From NCBI GenBank assembly GCA_017463155.1, contig JAFTPT010000047.1, positions 1-53,779 of the forward strand: 53,779 nt of DNA, in the 5' to 3' direction. This document shows positions 8,150-16,753 of this stretch, in pieces (positions within the stretch are counted from its first letter, which is position 1; each line of letters opens with the position of its first letter). A program made the translations under genes and the position numbers. The DNA is from Blautia sp. (GTDB lineage: Bacteria > Bacillota > Clostridia > Lachnospirales > Lachnospiraceae). The notes under the pieces were generated by a model, which was not told the origin of the DNA, made no database searches, and saw only the letters and a list, made by a program, of their open reading frames with translations.

Positions 8150-8776
8150 TTATTCCTTCAGAAAAACCTTTCCGTCCTTCACATCCACTCTGCCGTTCGC
8201 GATCAGGTCGATGGCTTTTGGCAGGATGATCCATTCCGCCTGCTCCATGACCCGCCTCTGCAGGACCTCGGGCGTGTCGTCCGCCCTTGTCTCTACCGGT
8301 TTCTGCAGGATGATGGGACCCGTATCCGTCCCGCAGTCCACAAAATGGACCGTCGCCCCCGTCACCTTCACGCCCCGCCCGAGCGCAGCCTCGTGGACCT
8401 TCAGCCCGTAATATCCGACGCCGCAGAATGAAGGGATCAGGGATGGATGAACATTGATGATCCTGTTCGGAAAAGCTTCCACGATCATGGGCGGAATGGA
8501 TACCAGGAATCCTGCCAGGACGACCAGATCCACCTTCCTGGTCTTCAACTCCTCGAGAAGCGCCCGGTTGAAGGCTTCCCGGTCTTCATAGTCCCTGGGT
8601 GAAATGCAGACCGCCGGAACGCCGTGCTTTCCGGCACGTTCAAGCGCAAACGCGTTCCGGTTGTTGCTGATCACGACAGCTGCCTCCGCGTTTGTTATGT
8701 TTCCGTTTTCGATCGCGTCCAGGATCGCCTGCAGATTGGTTCCTCCGCCGGATACAAGTATTCCAAGCCTCAGCAT
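8150..8776 (-). CDS. purN: Phosphoribosylglycinamide formyltransferase (GAR transformylase)
   Basis: It transfers the formyl group of 10-formyl-tetrahydrofolate to GAR, step 3 of purine synthesis. The 208-residue length is normal. [16 protein letters not shown] near residue 7 binds the phosphoribosyl group. The catalytic signature is present around residue 107, with [10 protein letters not shown] (Asn and His of the active site), and the catalytic Asp follows in [13 protein letters not shown] near 145. The start overlaps the purM stop by 7 nt, so the two are translationally coupled, and purD follows 25 bp later. Confidence 0.97.
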   Translation of the reverse strand: MLRLGILVSGGGTNLQAILDAIENGNITNAEAAVVISNNRNAFALERAGKHGVPAVCISPRDYEDREAFNRALLEELKTRKVDLVVLAGFLVSIPPMIVEAFPNRIINVHPSLIPSFCGVGYYGLKVHEAALGRGVKVTGATVHFVDCGTDTGPIILQKPVETRADDTPEVLQRRVMEQAEWIILPKAIDLIANGRVDVKDGKVFLKE

Positions 8777-9795
8777 AATGTGACTCCTTTTTCTCCGTTC
8801 TCGATCCTTCCGACGACATAAGGTGTCTCTCCGGCCTTTCGGATCGCATCCATCGTCTTGTCCGTATCGTTTCTGTCCACGGCAAGAACCATGCCGATGC
8901 CCATATTGTAGGTATTGTACATCATCTGTTCTTCGATATTGCCTTTCGCGGCCAAAAGCCCGAAGATCGGCGGTACCGGATAGCTGTCTTTTTCGATGAC
9001 GGCCCGTGTTCCGTCCTTCAGCATGCGGGGAACATTCTCGTAAAAGCCGCCGCCGGTAATGTGGCTGCAGGCATGGATCCTGACCCCGGACTCTTTGACA
9101 GAGCGAAGAGCCTTCACATAGATCTTCGTCGGTGCCAGCAGAGAATTTCCCAGTGTATTGTCAAGCTCCTCATAGTACGTGTTCAGGGAATCCCTCGACA
9201 TCTCGAATACCTTCCGCACCAGTGAGAAACCGTTGCTGTGTACGCCGGAGGAGGCGATTCCGATCAGCACGTCTCCCTCCTGCAGAAGTTCTCCCATGAT
9301 CAGGTCTTTTTTGTCTACAACGCCGACGGCAAAACCGGCAAGATCATACTCATCCTCCGGATAAAAGCCAGGCATCTCCGCCGTTTCACCTCCGATCAGC
9401 GCCGCCCCGGCCTGGGCGCACCCGTCCGCCACGCCCTTGACGATCCCGGCGATCTTCTCGGGATAGTTCTTTCCGCAGGCAATATAGTCAAGGAAAAACA
9501 AAGGTTCCCCGCCTGCGCAGGCGATATCGTTCACACACATGGCAACGCAGTCGATGCCGACGGTATCATGTCTGTCCAGAAGGAACGCCAGCTTCAGCTT
9601 GGTTCCCACGCCGTCCGTGCCGGATACCAGGGTCGGTTCCTCCATGTCCTTGAAGGCGCTCATGGAAAAGGCCCCGGAAAACCCGCCGATCCCTCCGAGG
9701 ACCTCCGGGCGCATCGTCTTTGCGATATGCTGCTTCATCAGTTCCACAGATCTGTAGCCGGCCTCAATATCTACTCCTGCATTCTTATAATCCAT
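8770..9795 (-). CDS. purM: Phosphoribosylformylglycinamidine cyclo-ligase (AIR synthetase)
   Basis: It closes the imidazole ring in step 5 of purine synthesis, using ATP. The 341-residue AIRS-family enzyme begins [36 protein letters not shown] (about 57-72) is the signature loop, followed by [17 protein letters not shown] and [13 protein letters not shown]. The open frame extends 36 nt further up, but AACAGGAG lies at the right distance from the ATG at 9795 and not from the earlier codon, so 9795 is the start. It is 48 bp after purE, in a gap where no promoter is obvious, and overlaps purN by 7 nt. Confidence 0.97.
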   Translation of the reverse strand: MDYKNAGVDIEAGYRSVELMKQHIAKTMRPEVLGGIGGFSGAFSMSAFKDMEEPTLVSGTDGVGTKLKLAFLLDRHDTVGIDCVAMCVNDIACAGGEPLFFLDYIACGKNYPEKIAGIVKGVADGCAQAGAALIGGETAEMPGFYPEDEYDLAGFAVGVVDKKDLIMGELLQEGDVLIGIASSGVHSNGFSLVRKVFEMSRDSLNTYYEELDNTLGNSLLAPTKIYVKALRSVKESGVRIHACSHITGGGFYENVPRMLKDGTRAVIEKDSYPVPPIFGLLAAKGNIEEQMMYNTYNMGIGMVLAVDRNDTDKTMDAIRKAGETPYVVGRIENGEKGVTLC

Positions 9796-9843
9796 ATCGA
9801 TCTCCTGTTCTCTGATTTTGTAAAGGTACACGCCTTCGGCTTA

Positions 9844-10350
9844 TCACTTTGAATAGTCCTTCCAGCCGGTCTCCTGCAGCCGTCTGTCTTTTTCCTCGAC
9901 CTGGCTTTTCAGCCTGCCGCTGTACTCCTTCAGCTTTCCGAGAAGCTCCTCATCGGATGTGGCAAGGATCTTTGCCGCCAGGAGCGCCGCGTTCGCGCCA
10001 CCGTTGATGGCAACGGTCGCCACAGGAATACCGCTTGGCATCTGGACGATCGAATAGAGCGAGTCCCTTCCTCCGAGGGACGTGGTATGCATCGGAATGC
10101 CGATGACCGGCATCGGGAAGATCGCGGCGCACATGCCGGGCAGATGTGCTGCCATCCCGGCGCCGGCGATGATCACCTTGAAGCCTTTTTCTTCTGCCGT
10201 CCTGGCATACTCAAAAAACACGTCCGGCTCTCTGTGCGCGGAAATGATCCTCATCTCATAATCGATTCCCAGCTCATCCAGGACCGCGGCCGCTTTACTC
10301 ATAACAGGCATGTCAGAGTCACTGCCCATAACGATTCCCACTTTACTCAT
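9844..10350 (-). CDS. purE: 5-(carboxyamino)imidazole ribonucleotide mutase
   Basis: It moves the carboxylate of N5-CAIR to give CAIR, step 6 of purine synthesis. The 168-residue length fits class I PurE. VGIVMGSDSDMPVM at the N-terminus, ISAHREPD near 40 and the AGMAAHLPG loop near 70 are the phosphate- and substrate-binding motifs. GRDSLYSIVQMPSGIPVATV is also typical. Class I enzymes normally need PurK to make N5-CAIR; no purK is next to it or elsewhere in the window. The ATG overlaps the stop of the aminopeptidase gene by 4 nt (ATGA), which couples the purine genes to the genes before them. Confidence 0.96.
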   Translation of the reverse strand: MSKVGIVMGSDSDMPVMSKAAAVLDELGIDYEMRIISAHREPDVFFEYARTAEEKGFKVIIAGAGMAAHLPGMCAAIFPMPVIGIPMHTTSLGGRDSLYSIVQMPSGIPVATVAINGGANAALLAAKILATSDEELLGKLKEYSGRLKSQVEEKDRRLQETGWKDYSK

Positions 10351-12398
10351 CTGCTGCCTTCCTTTCCGCCCGCTGTTTCAAAGGGGCTGTTCAGTTCCTC
10401 TGTGCCCGGAAGCACAAACCGACCGTCTTCTATGATCGAGACCATCTCCCCGTCATCGTCGATGACGCGGATGCCTCCCAGTTCCTCATAGGGAATGGTG
10501 ATATCGGTATGGCATCCGTAATACGCAAGATGCGGATCCTCCTTGCGGAGGATCGAGATCTCGTTATCCCGTGCGATGATCTCTTTCCCGTCCGGATTGT
10601 AGACGGGGGAGTCCTCCTCCCAGCTGTAGCAGGTATCGCCCACAGCAAAATGAGGACCCATCTTTTCCGCGATCAGGATCGGCATTTTGCCGGCGATCCC
10701 GTATTTCTGCGCGGCCACGTACGCTGTCGTGTTGGTACCGATGGCAAATTCACCCATCGGGATCTTCGGGTGATGGAACAGGATATTATCCTCAATGTAG
10801 CGCCTGTTCTCCTCTTCGGTCTCAAAATTGCCGCAGCTGTAATCGATCACCTGCCCGCAGTCAAATACCAGCCTGAGATCCTTGAACAGCAGTCCGTTCA
10901 GGTAGACGGCCTTTACATGAAGGATCCCGCCTGTTCCCGCAAGCACCGGTGAGGTAAAGACCTCTCCCACGGGAATGTTCACGTCCGCCACGCAATTCTC
11001 AAAATTGGTCTGCTTTTGGGGATCGTCCAGCGTGTGCAGGTGGATCAGAAGATCCGTCTCGTTTCCGTCCGCACCCTTGATCTCGACCCATTCGCAGGTA
11101 TCGAGCACATCGATGATCTTCTGCTGGATACGCCTGTAGTGATCGGAATCCAGCGTATTGATCCGTACGATCTCACGGAAGATCTCCGCATAGGGCTCCC
11201 CGATCTCCGGAAGCGGGAACGCAATGATCGTATAGCTTCTCTCATCTCCCGGAATGTAACGGTTCGTGATCTGGGAGGAATCATTATCCATCCCGATCTG
11301 GATCTTCTGCTGTGCCTCGCTTAAGGTCCGGGCCTCCGGCTTGATCACCGGTACGAACTGCTTTTCCCCGAACGTCTCCACGATGGCCGGTCCGCCATGG
11401 ACAGCCGCGAGTTTTTTCATGCTTTCATAGCCGTTCCGGAGTGCTCTCTTTTTGCGTCCTGCTAGCTCCGCATCCAGAAAAAGCCCGATATCCTGCCTGT
11501 GATCATAGTCATACTGGGGATTGGCGACACCGCCGGTATAGCCTGTCCGCATCTGGTTCCTTCGGTTGATCAGGTGGGAGGCATGTCTGTAGATGACCGG
11601 CTCCAGCCCGATCGAGCGGAAATTCATTACCGCGGACCGGATGATCCTCTCAAAGCCGAGATTATAGCGGATATTGACGGTCTTCTTTTTGGTGATATCC
11701 TTACGCCCTGCCAGAAATCCCAGCCGGTATCCTTCCGAGAACGTAGACGCCATCTCGTCGATCTCTTCCTGAGAAAAAGAATTCAGAAGCCTGGCCGTGC
11801 CGATCTCGTTTTCCGACACATATTCCCCGTATCTGTACAGGTAGGAAAGATCGGAAAGATCGGATCCCATCAGTATGGAAAGGGCAAAATCCTGCTCCGG
11901 ATCCATACACTCGCGGACCCTGTTTTCGACCATATCGTCCGCGTAGTCGTCCACATAGGATTTCAGGATCCCGTGGACCGCGGCCGGTGACGGAAGCTCT
12001 TCCTCGCAGAAAGCCGAATAGACCTCCAGCAGGAGTTCAAGCGTGACCGTCAGATCCCAGAGCCTGTTCTCAAAGGCATAGACGATCGCGCCCCGGGTCT
12101 CCGCATACAAAAAGCAGAGATCCTGCCCGTAATCGCCAAGCATGCGGACCGCATAGGCCGGATTCCCGTAGGATTCTTCATAGTGATCAGGAAGAATATC
12201 CGCATAAAGCCGGTGATTGAACCCGGCAGGGTCCTTTTCCTTTACCGCAGGGTCGTCCATCACATCGATGACCGGCTGCAGAAATTCACTTACCGCGGCA
12301 AAAAAAGCACGGTACGGCTCCGGGACCCGCGTCTCGCCCTGGATCTCCCTGATCCTTTCTTTTGCAAGCACATACCGTTCATTCAACAATTCATCCAT
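10347..12398 (-). CDS. M29-family metallo-aminopeptidase with long N-terminal extension
   Basis: A 683-residue protein. The C-terminal 400 residues match peptidase family M29 (AmpS/aminopeptidase T). All six metal ligands of the family can be placed: E479 (VGEVFTSP), E550 (MGEFAIGTN), H583 and Y591 (HFAVGDTCY), H630 and D632 (GCHTDI). It should remove N-terminal residues from peptides in the cytoplasm. The first about 280 residues have no counterpart in the classical enzymes of about 410 residues. Two ATG codons are possible. The one at 12404 overlaps the preceding stop as ATGA but lies 1 nt from the GGAG. The one at 12398 has GGAG at 7 nt and is chosen. It sits between the small membrane-protein genes and purE, overlapping purE by 4 nt. 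Confidence 0.85.
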   Translation of the reverse strand: MDELLNERYVLAKERIREIQGETRVPEPYRAFFAAVSEFLQPVIDVMDDPAVKEKDPAGFNHRLYADILPDHYEESYGNPAYAVRMLGDYGQDLCFLYAETRGAIVYAFENRLWDLTVTLELLLEVYSAFCEEELPSPAAVHGILKSYVDDYADDMVENRVRECMDPEQDFALSILMGSDLSDLSYLYRYGEYVSENEIGTARLLNSFSQEEIDEMASTFSEGYRLGFLAGRKDITKKKTVNIRYNLGFERIIRSAVMNFRSIGLEPVIYRHASHLINRRNQMRTGYTGGVANPQYDYDHRQDIGLFLDAELAGRKKRALRNGYESMKKLAAVHGGPAIVETFGEKQFVPVIKPEARTLSEAQQKIQIGMDNDSSQITNRYIPGDERSYTIIAFPLPEIGEPYAEIFREIVRINTLDSDHYRRIQQKIIDVLDTCEWVEIKGADGNETDLLIHLHTLDDPQKQTNFENCVADVNIPVGEVFTSPVLAGTGGILHVKAVYLNGLLFKDLRLVFDCGQVIDYSCGNFETEEENRRYIEDNILFHHPKIPMGEFAIGTNTTAYVAAQKYGIAGKMPILIAEKMGPHFAVGDTCYSWEEDSPVYNPDGKEIIARDNEISILRKEDPHLAYYGCHTDITIPYEELGGIRVIDDDGEMVSIIEDGRFVLPGTEELNSPFETAGGKEGSR

Positions 12399-12400
12399 TC

Positions 12401-12715
12401 TCATACTCCAAGCAAAAACAGGCCGACCCATCCAACAAGGAACAAACCGCAAAGGATCGAGCCGACCATACTGGTTCCATGCTTTCTGTCCTGCTCCGAG
12501 AAGCTGGCCAGTCCCATCAGAAAGCCATACGCAGCGAGCAGCGCCGCAAAAATACTGACTCCGCCGACCAGAAAGCCAAGCTTTTTGTTGAGAAACAGCG
12601 AAAGCAGGACGGCTGCCGCAAACAGGACAAAGGAAGCAATCGCGCATCCGACCGAAAGCTTCCCTTTTGCTGCTTCTTTTCTCTTTACAAACGCATATCT
12701 AAATCTTCTTGCCAT
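12401..12715 (-). CDS. Small membrane protein with three predicted transmembrane segments
   Basis: A 104-residue protein with a basic N-terminus (MARRFRYAFVKRKEAAKGK) and hydrophobic stretches at about 20-43, 46-72 and 84-104. The loop ASFSEQDRKHGTSM between the second and third is the most polar and perhaps conserved part. It resembles the DUF6142-type small membrane proteins seen in Lachnospiraceae (recalled, not checked). It overlaps the VanZ-like gene by 17 nt and touches the aminopeptidase start, so all three are coupled. Function unknown. Confidence 0.75.
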   Translation of the reverse strand: MARRFRYAFVKRKEAAKGKLSVGCAIASFVLFAAAVLLSLFLNKKLGFLVGGVSIFAALLAAYGFLMGLASFSEQDRKHGTSMVGSILCGLFLVGWVGLFLLGV

Positions 12716-13172
12716 ATTGCCTTCTCCTGATCGAAAGACACAGCCGGAACATCAGATAGCCTGCTGCCGTCCCTAACGTATTCAGTATCAGGTCATCCAC
12801 GTCAAAGCTTCCCACACCGGTAAGGAGCTGCATCCCTTCGACCAGCAGACTCAGAAAAAAGCCCAGGGCAACTGCACCGGGCCCCTTTCGGAACCTGGCA
12901 AAGATCGCCGGCATCAAAAAGCCCAGCGGAATGAACGCCAGCACGTTGCCGAGAATATTCACTGTCACAGCCGACATGCCCAGGCTCTCCCGGTTCTGCC
13001 AGAACCGCCTGATCTCGGCAAAGGGGATCAGGTTAAAACGGTTTCCGTGGGCGGAAATATCCCCTCTCCCGTATCTCTCCGAGAAGAACAGAAAATACAG
13101 CAGGACCGAAAGGTAGACGGCCAGAAGCAGGACCGATACGACCCGGATCACAAACTTTTCTTTTTTTGACAT
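12699..13172 (-). CDS. VanZ-like family membrane protein
   Basis: A 157-residue protein with four predicted membrane segments: about 10-29, 65-85, 92-112 and 122-142. NLIPFAEIRRFW (about 46-57), NILGNVLAFIPLGFLMP (about 70-86), LSLLVEGMQLLTGVGSFDVDDLILNTLG (about 104-131, in two adjoining parts) are the hallmark VanZ motifs, including the Glu and the DVDDLILN box. VanZ-like proteins modify the envelope or confer low-level glycopeptide resistance in some bacteria, but most members have no proven role. It starts 7 bp after the 52-codon gene and overlaps the next gene by 17 nt. No vanR/S/H/A/X genes are near, so resistance should not be inferred. Confidence 0.88.
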   Translation of the reverse strand: MSKKEKFVIRVVSVLLLAVYLSVLLYFLFFSERYGRGDISAHGNRFNLIPFAEIRRFWQNRESLGMSAVTVNILGNVLAFIPLGFLMPAIFARFRKGPGAVALGFFLSLLVEGMQLLTGVGSFDVDDLILNTLGTAAGYLMFRLCLSIRRRQYGKKI

Positions 13173-13179
13173 ATCCGTA

Positions 13180-13338
13180 TCAGATCAGGATTCCCTTTTT
13201 TGCTTTCAGGATCTTCGCAGCATTGATGATCAGGAGAACGCCAGTCGTTACTCCGAAAATAATCGTCACGATCCCAAGAACGAGACTGGTCAGCCCGGCG
13301 CCATCCATGACCTTATAGATCTTCTCATTCATTTTCAT
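13180..13338 (-). CDS. 52-residue single-span membrane peptide
   Basis: A short gene with a very good RBS (GGAGGAATACCGGG, then ATG at 13338) and stop TGA at 13180-13182. The product begins MKMNEKIYKVMDGAGLTS, has a hydrophobic span (about residues 17-40, LVLGIVTIIFGVTTGVLL within it) and ends with a basic tail KILKAKKGILI. This is a positive-inside arrangement for a single- or hairpin-spanning peptide. It lies 14 bp after pyrE and 7 bp before the VanZ-like gene, so it is the first of three consecutive membrane-protein genes. No family is recognised. Confidence 0.75.
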   Translation of the reverse strand: MKMNEKIYKVMDGAGLTSLVLGIVTIIFGVTTGVLLIINAAKILKAKKGILI

Positions 13339-13352
13339 CCCGGTATTCCTCC

Positions 13353-14033
13353 TTATTCCTGTGCGCCGTACCTGGCGTAATAGGCATCGATCTCAGCCTT
13401 GAGCCTTTCGTCGATCACGACGCGGCCCTTATATTCCCTGTTATACAGATGGCTGACCACTTCCTCCATTGTCACGATCGTGGTCGTCCGGAGGCCGTAC
13501 GTCTCCTGGATCACCTTTAATGCACTTTTCGGGGTATCCTGCGCTCTTTCCATCCTGTCAACGGAAACCACCAGTCCGATCGTCTCGATATTTCCCTGTG
13601 CCTTCAGGATCGGCATCGTCTCCTGGATCGAGGTGCCCGCCGTTGTGACGTCCTCGATGATGACGACCTTGTCTCCATCCTCCAGCGGACTTCCGAGAAG
13701 GATCCCCTTGTCTCCGTGATCCTTGATCTCCTTGCGGTTGGAGCAATAACGGATGTCCTTTCCGTACAGCTCGCTGACCGCCATCGCCGTCGTTACGGAC
13801 AGCGGGATTCCTTTATAGGCCGGTCCGAAAAGCACGTCAAAGGAAAGTCCGAAGCTCTGCTCTATGGCTTTCGCATAATACTGTCCGAGCTTTCTGAGCT
13901 GCGTTCCGTTCCGGTAAAAACCCGTATTGACAAAAAACGGTGTGTTCCGTCCGGATTTCGTCACAAAATCACCAAAACGCAGCACGTTGCAGTCGATCAT
14001 AAACTCAATAAATTCTTTTTTGTAGTCTTCCAC
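13353..14033 (-). CDS. pyrE: Orotate phosphoribosyltransferase
   Basis: It makes OMP from orotate and PRPP, step 5 of pyrimidine synthesis. The 226-residue form starts with GTG at 14033, which has a perfect GGAGG 7 nt upstream; the longer frame to 14069 lacks a site. The PRPP-binding motif is VVIIEDVTTAGTSI (about residues 125-138). FGPAYKGIPL (about 70) and the NRKEIKDHGDKG loop (about 100-111) bind substrate. It follows pyrDB after a 90-bp gap that may hold an internal promoter, and precedes the small membrane-protein genes. Confidence 0.96.
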   Translation of the reverse strand: MEDYKKEFIEFMIDCNVLRFGDFVTKSGRNTPFFVNTGFYRNGTQLRKLGQYYAKAIEQSFGLSFDVLFGPAYKGIPLSVTTAMAVSELYGKDIRYCSNRKEIKDHGDKGILLGSPLEDGDKVVIIEDVTTAGTSIQETMPILKAQGNIETIGLVVSVDRMERAQDTPKSALKVIQETYGLRTTTIVTMEEVVSHLYNREYKGRVVIDERLKAEIDAYYARYGAQE

Positions 14034-14064
14034 GTTTTTTCCTCCGAATCCTGTGATCATGGTT

Positions 14065-14075
14065 ATCATACCACA
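14065..14075 (-). promoter_or_regulatory. Possible internal promoter before pyrE
   Basis: In the only sizeable gap of the pyr genes (14034-14123) the minus strand shows an extended -10, TGGTATGAT (TATGAT at 14065-14070). No good -35 stands 17 bp upstream (TTCCCT). It could let pyrE and the downstream genes be expressed apart from pyrC-F-K-DB. Weak evidence. Confidence 0.35.
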
Positions 14076-14123
14076 TTGCAGAAGATTAGGGAAGAACAGA
14101 TTTGCCGGTGCGAAGGCGCCCGG

Positions 14124-15032
14124 TCATTCCTGCACGATCCCCCTGATATCCCGGATGTCGGAAATGTTCCGGCTTTCCAGAAACGCGCCTATCCCGTCCA
14201 CGATCTTTTCTGCTGCATTCGGATCGTGGAAATTTGCCGTTCCGACCGCCACGCATGTGGCGCCCGCCATGATGAATTCCAGCGCGTCCTCCGCCTTCAT
14301 GATCCCGCCCATGCCGATGACCGGGACAGAAACGGCCCTGACCGTCTCGTAGACCATCCTGACGGCCACCGGCCTGATCGCGGGTCCCGAAAGTCCGCCC
14401 GTACGATTGGCAAGCGCGAACGTTCTCCTGTTGATATCGATCTTCATTCCGGTCAGTGTATTGATCAGCGACAGGGCATCCGCGCCGGCGCTCTCGGCCG
14501 CCCTGGCCATCTCCGTGATATCCGTCACATTCGGACTCAGCTTCATGATCACCGGCTGCTTTGCATGCTTTTTGATCTCCTGCGTGATCCGGAAAAGCGC
14601 TTTGGGATCCTGCCCGAACGCGATCCCGCCTTCCCGCACATTGGGACACGATACGTTGATCTCCAGAAGATCCACCGGCTCATCAGAAAGCCGTTCGACC
14701 ACCTCGCAGTAATCCTGTTCCGACCGTCCGCACACGTTCACGATGATCCGGGTGTCGTATTTACGGAGGAACGGGATATCCCGCTCGCAGAACACGTCGA
14801 TCCCGGGGTTCTGAAGCCCGATCGCGTTCAGCATACCGCTCGGCGTCTCACAGACGCGGGGAACAGGATTCCCTGTCCAGGGAACATTTGCCACGCCTTT
14901 TGTCACAACTCCGCCCAGACGGTTCAGATCCATGAATTCCCCGTATTCCTGCCCGGAGCCGAAGGTCCCGGACGCCGTTACAACGGGGTTTTTGAGCTCC
15001 ACACCGGCAAGCGTCACGCTCATATTGCTCAT
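14124..15032 (-). CDS. pyrD: Dihydroorotate dehydrogenase B, catalytic subunit
   Basis: This is the FMN-containing PyrDB subunit, which oxidises dihydroorotate to orotate with PyrK passing electrons to NAD+. The length is 302 residues. GTFGSGQEY (about 23-31) precedes the TKGV segment. The catalytic base of class 1B is the Cys in LEINVSCPNVREGG (about 122-135), here present. The C-terminal GMGGIMKAEDALEFIMAGA binds the FMN phosphate. The start overlaps the pyrK stop by 4 nt (ATGA), as expected for subunits of one heterotetramer. Confidence 0.96.
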   Translation of the reverse strand: MSNMSVTLAGVELKNPVVTASGTFGSGQEYGEFMDLNRLGGVVTKGVANVPWTGNPVPRVCETPSGMLNAIGLQNPGIDVFCERDIPFLRKYDTRIIVNVCGRSEQDYCEVVERLSDEPVDLLEINVSCPNVREGGIAFGQDPKALFRITQEIKKHAKQPVIMKLSPNVTDITEMARAAESAGADALSLINTLTGMKIDINRRTFALANRTGGLSGPAIRPVAVRMVYETVRAVSVPVIGMGGIMKAEDALEFIMAGATCVAVGTANFHDPNAAEKIVDGIGAFLESRNISDIRDIRGIVQE

Positions 15033-15817
15033 AGAACCACCTCCGTGCTTACGAATACAGGCCCGTCCTTGCAGATCCGGGCATTGTGGACATGGGAATG
15101 TCCGTCGACCTCTTTTGTCTCACAGACACAGCCGAGGCACGCCCCGATCCCGCAGGCCATCCGTTCCTCCATCGAGATCCAGCAGGGCATGTTTATTGCT
15201 TCACAGTATTCCTTTACGGCGCGGAGCATGGCACGGGGACCGCACGCAAAGGCCGCGTCCGCCTGCCTGCCGTCACTCCGGACCGCATCAAGCACGGTCC
15301 CTCTGGTCCCGACGGAACCATCCTCCGTCGAGATCAGCACGTGGCACACCTCCCGGAACTCATCCGCCAGAAAGCTGCCGGTCCTATATCCCAGGACAGC
15401 CGTTACTTCCGTACCGTGGTCCGCGGCAAGAGCGCGGGCCGTCTCCAGCATCGGAGGGATCCCGATCCCGCCGCCGAACAAAAGTACTTTTTTGTTGCGC
15501 ACCTCCTGCAGGGGAAACCCATTGCCGAGCGGGCCAAGAACCCTGAGCGGCACCCCCGCATGCAGCTTTGACAGCTGCTCCGTTCCGGTATCCGGCCCGG
15601 TGACACGGTAGATCAGCCTGATGCGGCCGCTCTCCCGGTCGATCTGCGCCAGGCTGACCGGCCTCGGCAGAAGCCGGCTAGGATCTCTTGTGTATACCGA
15701 TACAAACTGTCCCGCCGCCGCGGCATCAGCGATCGCGCCCGCCTCCAGCCAGAGGTCAAAAATGCCAGGTTCGATCTGTGTCTGGCTGATGATCCTGCAG
15801 TTTTCCAGCTGTTTCAT
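15029..15817 (-). CDS. pyrK: Dihydroorotate dehydrogenase B, electron-transfer subunit
   Basis: The FAD and [2Fe-2S] partner of PyrDB. The 262-residue length fits. LLPRPVSLAQI (about 50-60) is the FAD-binding RxxS motif, and LFGGGIGIPPMLETARAL (about 112-129) is the NAD-binding region. The C-terminal cluster site has four cysteines in CGIGACLGCVC (about 220-230) plus NARICKDGPVF. It follows pyrF after 9 bp and overlaps pyrDB by 4 nt. Confidence 0.96.
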   Translation of the reverse strand: MKQLENCRIISQTQIEPGIFDLWLEAGAIADAAAAGQFVSVYTRDPSRLLPRPVSLAQIDRESGRIRLIYRVTGPDTGTEQLSKLHAGVPLRVLGPLGNGFPLQEVRNKKVLLFGGGIGIPPMLETARALAADHGTEVTAVLGYRTGSFLADEFREVCHVLISTEDGSVGTRGTVLDAVRSDGRQADAAFACGPRAMLRAVKEYCEAINMPCWISMEERMACGIGACLGCVCETKEVDGHSHVHNARICKDGPVFVSTEVVL

Positions 15818-15826
15818 ATTCGTCTC

Positions 15827-16753
15827 CTATCGTCCGGACAATGCGTTCGCAATGTCCTCAGTCATATCCTTTACCGCTGCCCTGGCCGCTTCCGCATATC
15901 CTTCCGCGCCGAAAGCGGCATATTTCTCCTGCTTGTAGGCCGCGATGATCCCTCGTGAAGAATTCACGATCGCGCCCAGACCGTCCTCGTTGAAGAAATG
16001 CACCAGATCGGCGCCTTTTCCACCCTGTGCCCCGTATCCGGGAACCAGGATATACGCCTTCGGCATGATCCTCCGGAGGACCTTTCCCATTTCCGGATAG
16101 GTGGCTCCTACGACGGCGCCGATGTAGCTGTAGGAATCACCCATGCAGGTGCTGCCCCATTCAGCCACTTTTTCACCGACCCATTCGTACAGCGGCCTTC
16201 CGTCGATCAGGCGGTCCTGAAACTCTCCGCTGGACGGGTTGGATGTCTTGACAAGGATAAAGATTCCCTTTTTTTCTTCTCTGCATACATCCACAAATGG
16301 CTTGATCCCGTCCGTGCCAAGGTATGGATTGACCGTTGCGAAATCCTCATGGAAAGCACTGCAGACGCTTTTTCCGATCCTGACCTTTCCCAGGTGTCCG
16401 GCCGCGTAGGCCGCCGATGTCGAACCGATATCGCCTCTCTTGACGTCCCCGATGACCACCAGGTCCTTCTCCTGGCAATAATCCACGGTCTTCTGGAATG
16501 CCTGAAGTCCCGGAACACCGAACTGCTCATACATGGCGATCTGAGGCTTGACTGCCGGGATCAGATCGCAGACCGCATCGACGATGCCCTTGTTGTACTG
16601 CCAGACCGCTTCGGCGGCGCCTTCGGGCGTCTCTCCGAATTCGTGGAAAGCCTTTGCCAGAATGTGTTCCGGCACATACGCCAGCATCGGATCCAGGCCG
16701 ACGACCACGGGTGCTCCTGTCTTTCTGATCTTTGAAACAAGCTTATTGATCAT
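15827..16753 (-). CDS. pyrF: Orotidine 5'-phosphate decarboxylase
   Basis: It converts OMP to UMP, the last step of the pathway. At 308 residues it belongs to the longer type-2 PyrF subfamily. VVGLDPMLAYVP near residue 16 is the substrate entry motif. The catalytic Lys/Asp tetrad lies in VIGDVKRGDIGSTSAAYA (about 96-113), with Lys and two Asp in place. The C-terminal VPGYGAQGGKGAD loop (about 252-264) grips the phosphate. The start overlaps the pyrC stop by 4 nt. Confidence 0.96.
   Translation of the reverse strand: MINKLVSKIRKTGAPVVVGLDPMLAYVPEHILAKAFHEFGETPEGAAEAVWQYNKGIVDAVCDLIPAVKPQIAMYEQFGVPGLQAFQKTVDYCQEKDLVVIGDVKRGDIGSTSAAYAAGHLGKVRIGKSVCSAFHEDFATVNPYLGTDGIKPFVDVCREEKKGIFILVKTSNPSSGEFQDRLIDGRPLYEWVGEKVAEWGSTCMGDSYSYIGAVVGATYPEMGKVLRRIMPKAYILVPGYGAQGGKGADLVHFFNEDGLGAIVNSSRGIIAAYKQEKYAAFGAEGYAEAARAAVKDMTEDIANALSGR

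Noticed and set aside
9796-9843. Purine riboswitch or PurR site before purM
   Set aside because: The gap is 48 bp and holds no aptamer-like structure; purE overlaps the preceding gene.
12405-12647. Longer start for the M29 aminopeptidase
   Set aside because: Overlaps the small membrane-protein gene almost entirely and has no RBS; residues there are Cys/Trp-rich nonsense.
12699-13172. Glycopeptide resistance determinant
   Set aside because: Only a VanZ-like protein is present, with no van operon; the family is broad.
13716-15611. A 631-codon plus-strand frame across pyrE and pyrD
   Set aside because: Antisense shadow of conserved pyr genes, rich in Arg/His/Asp with no domain.
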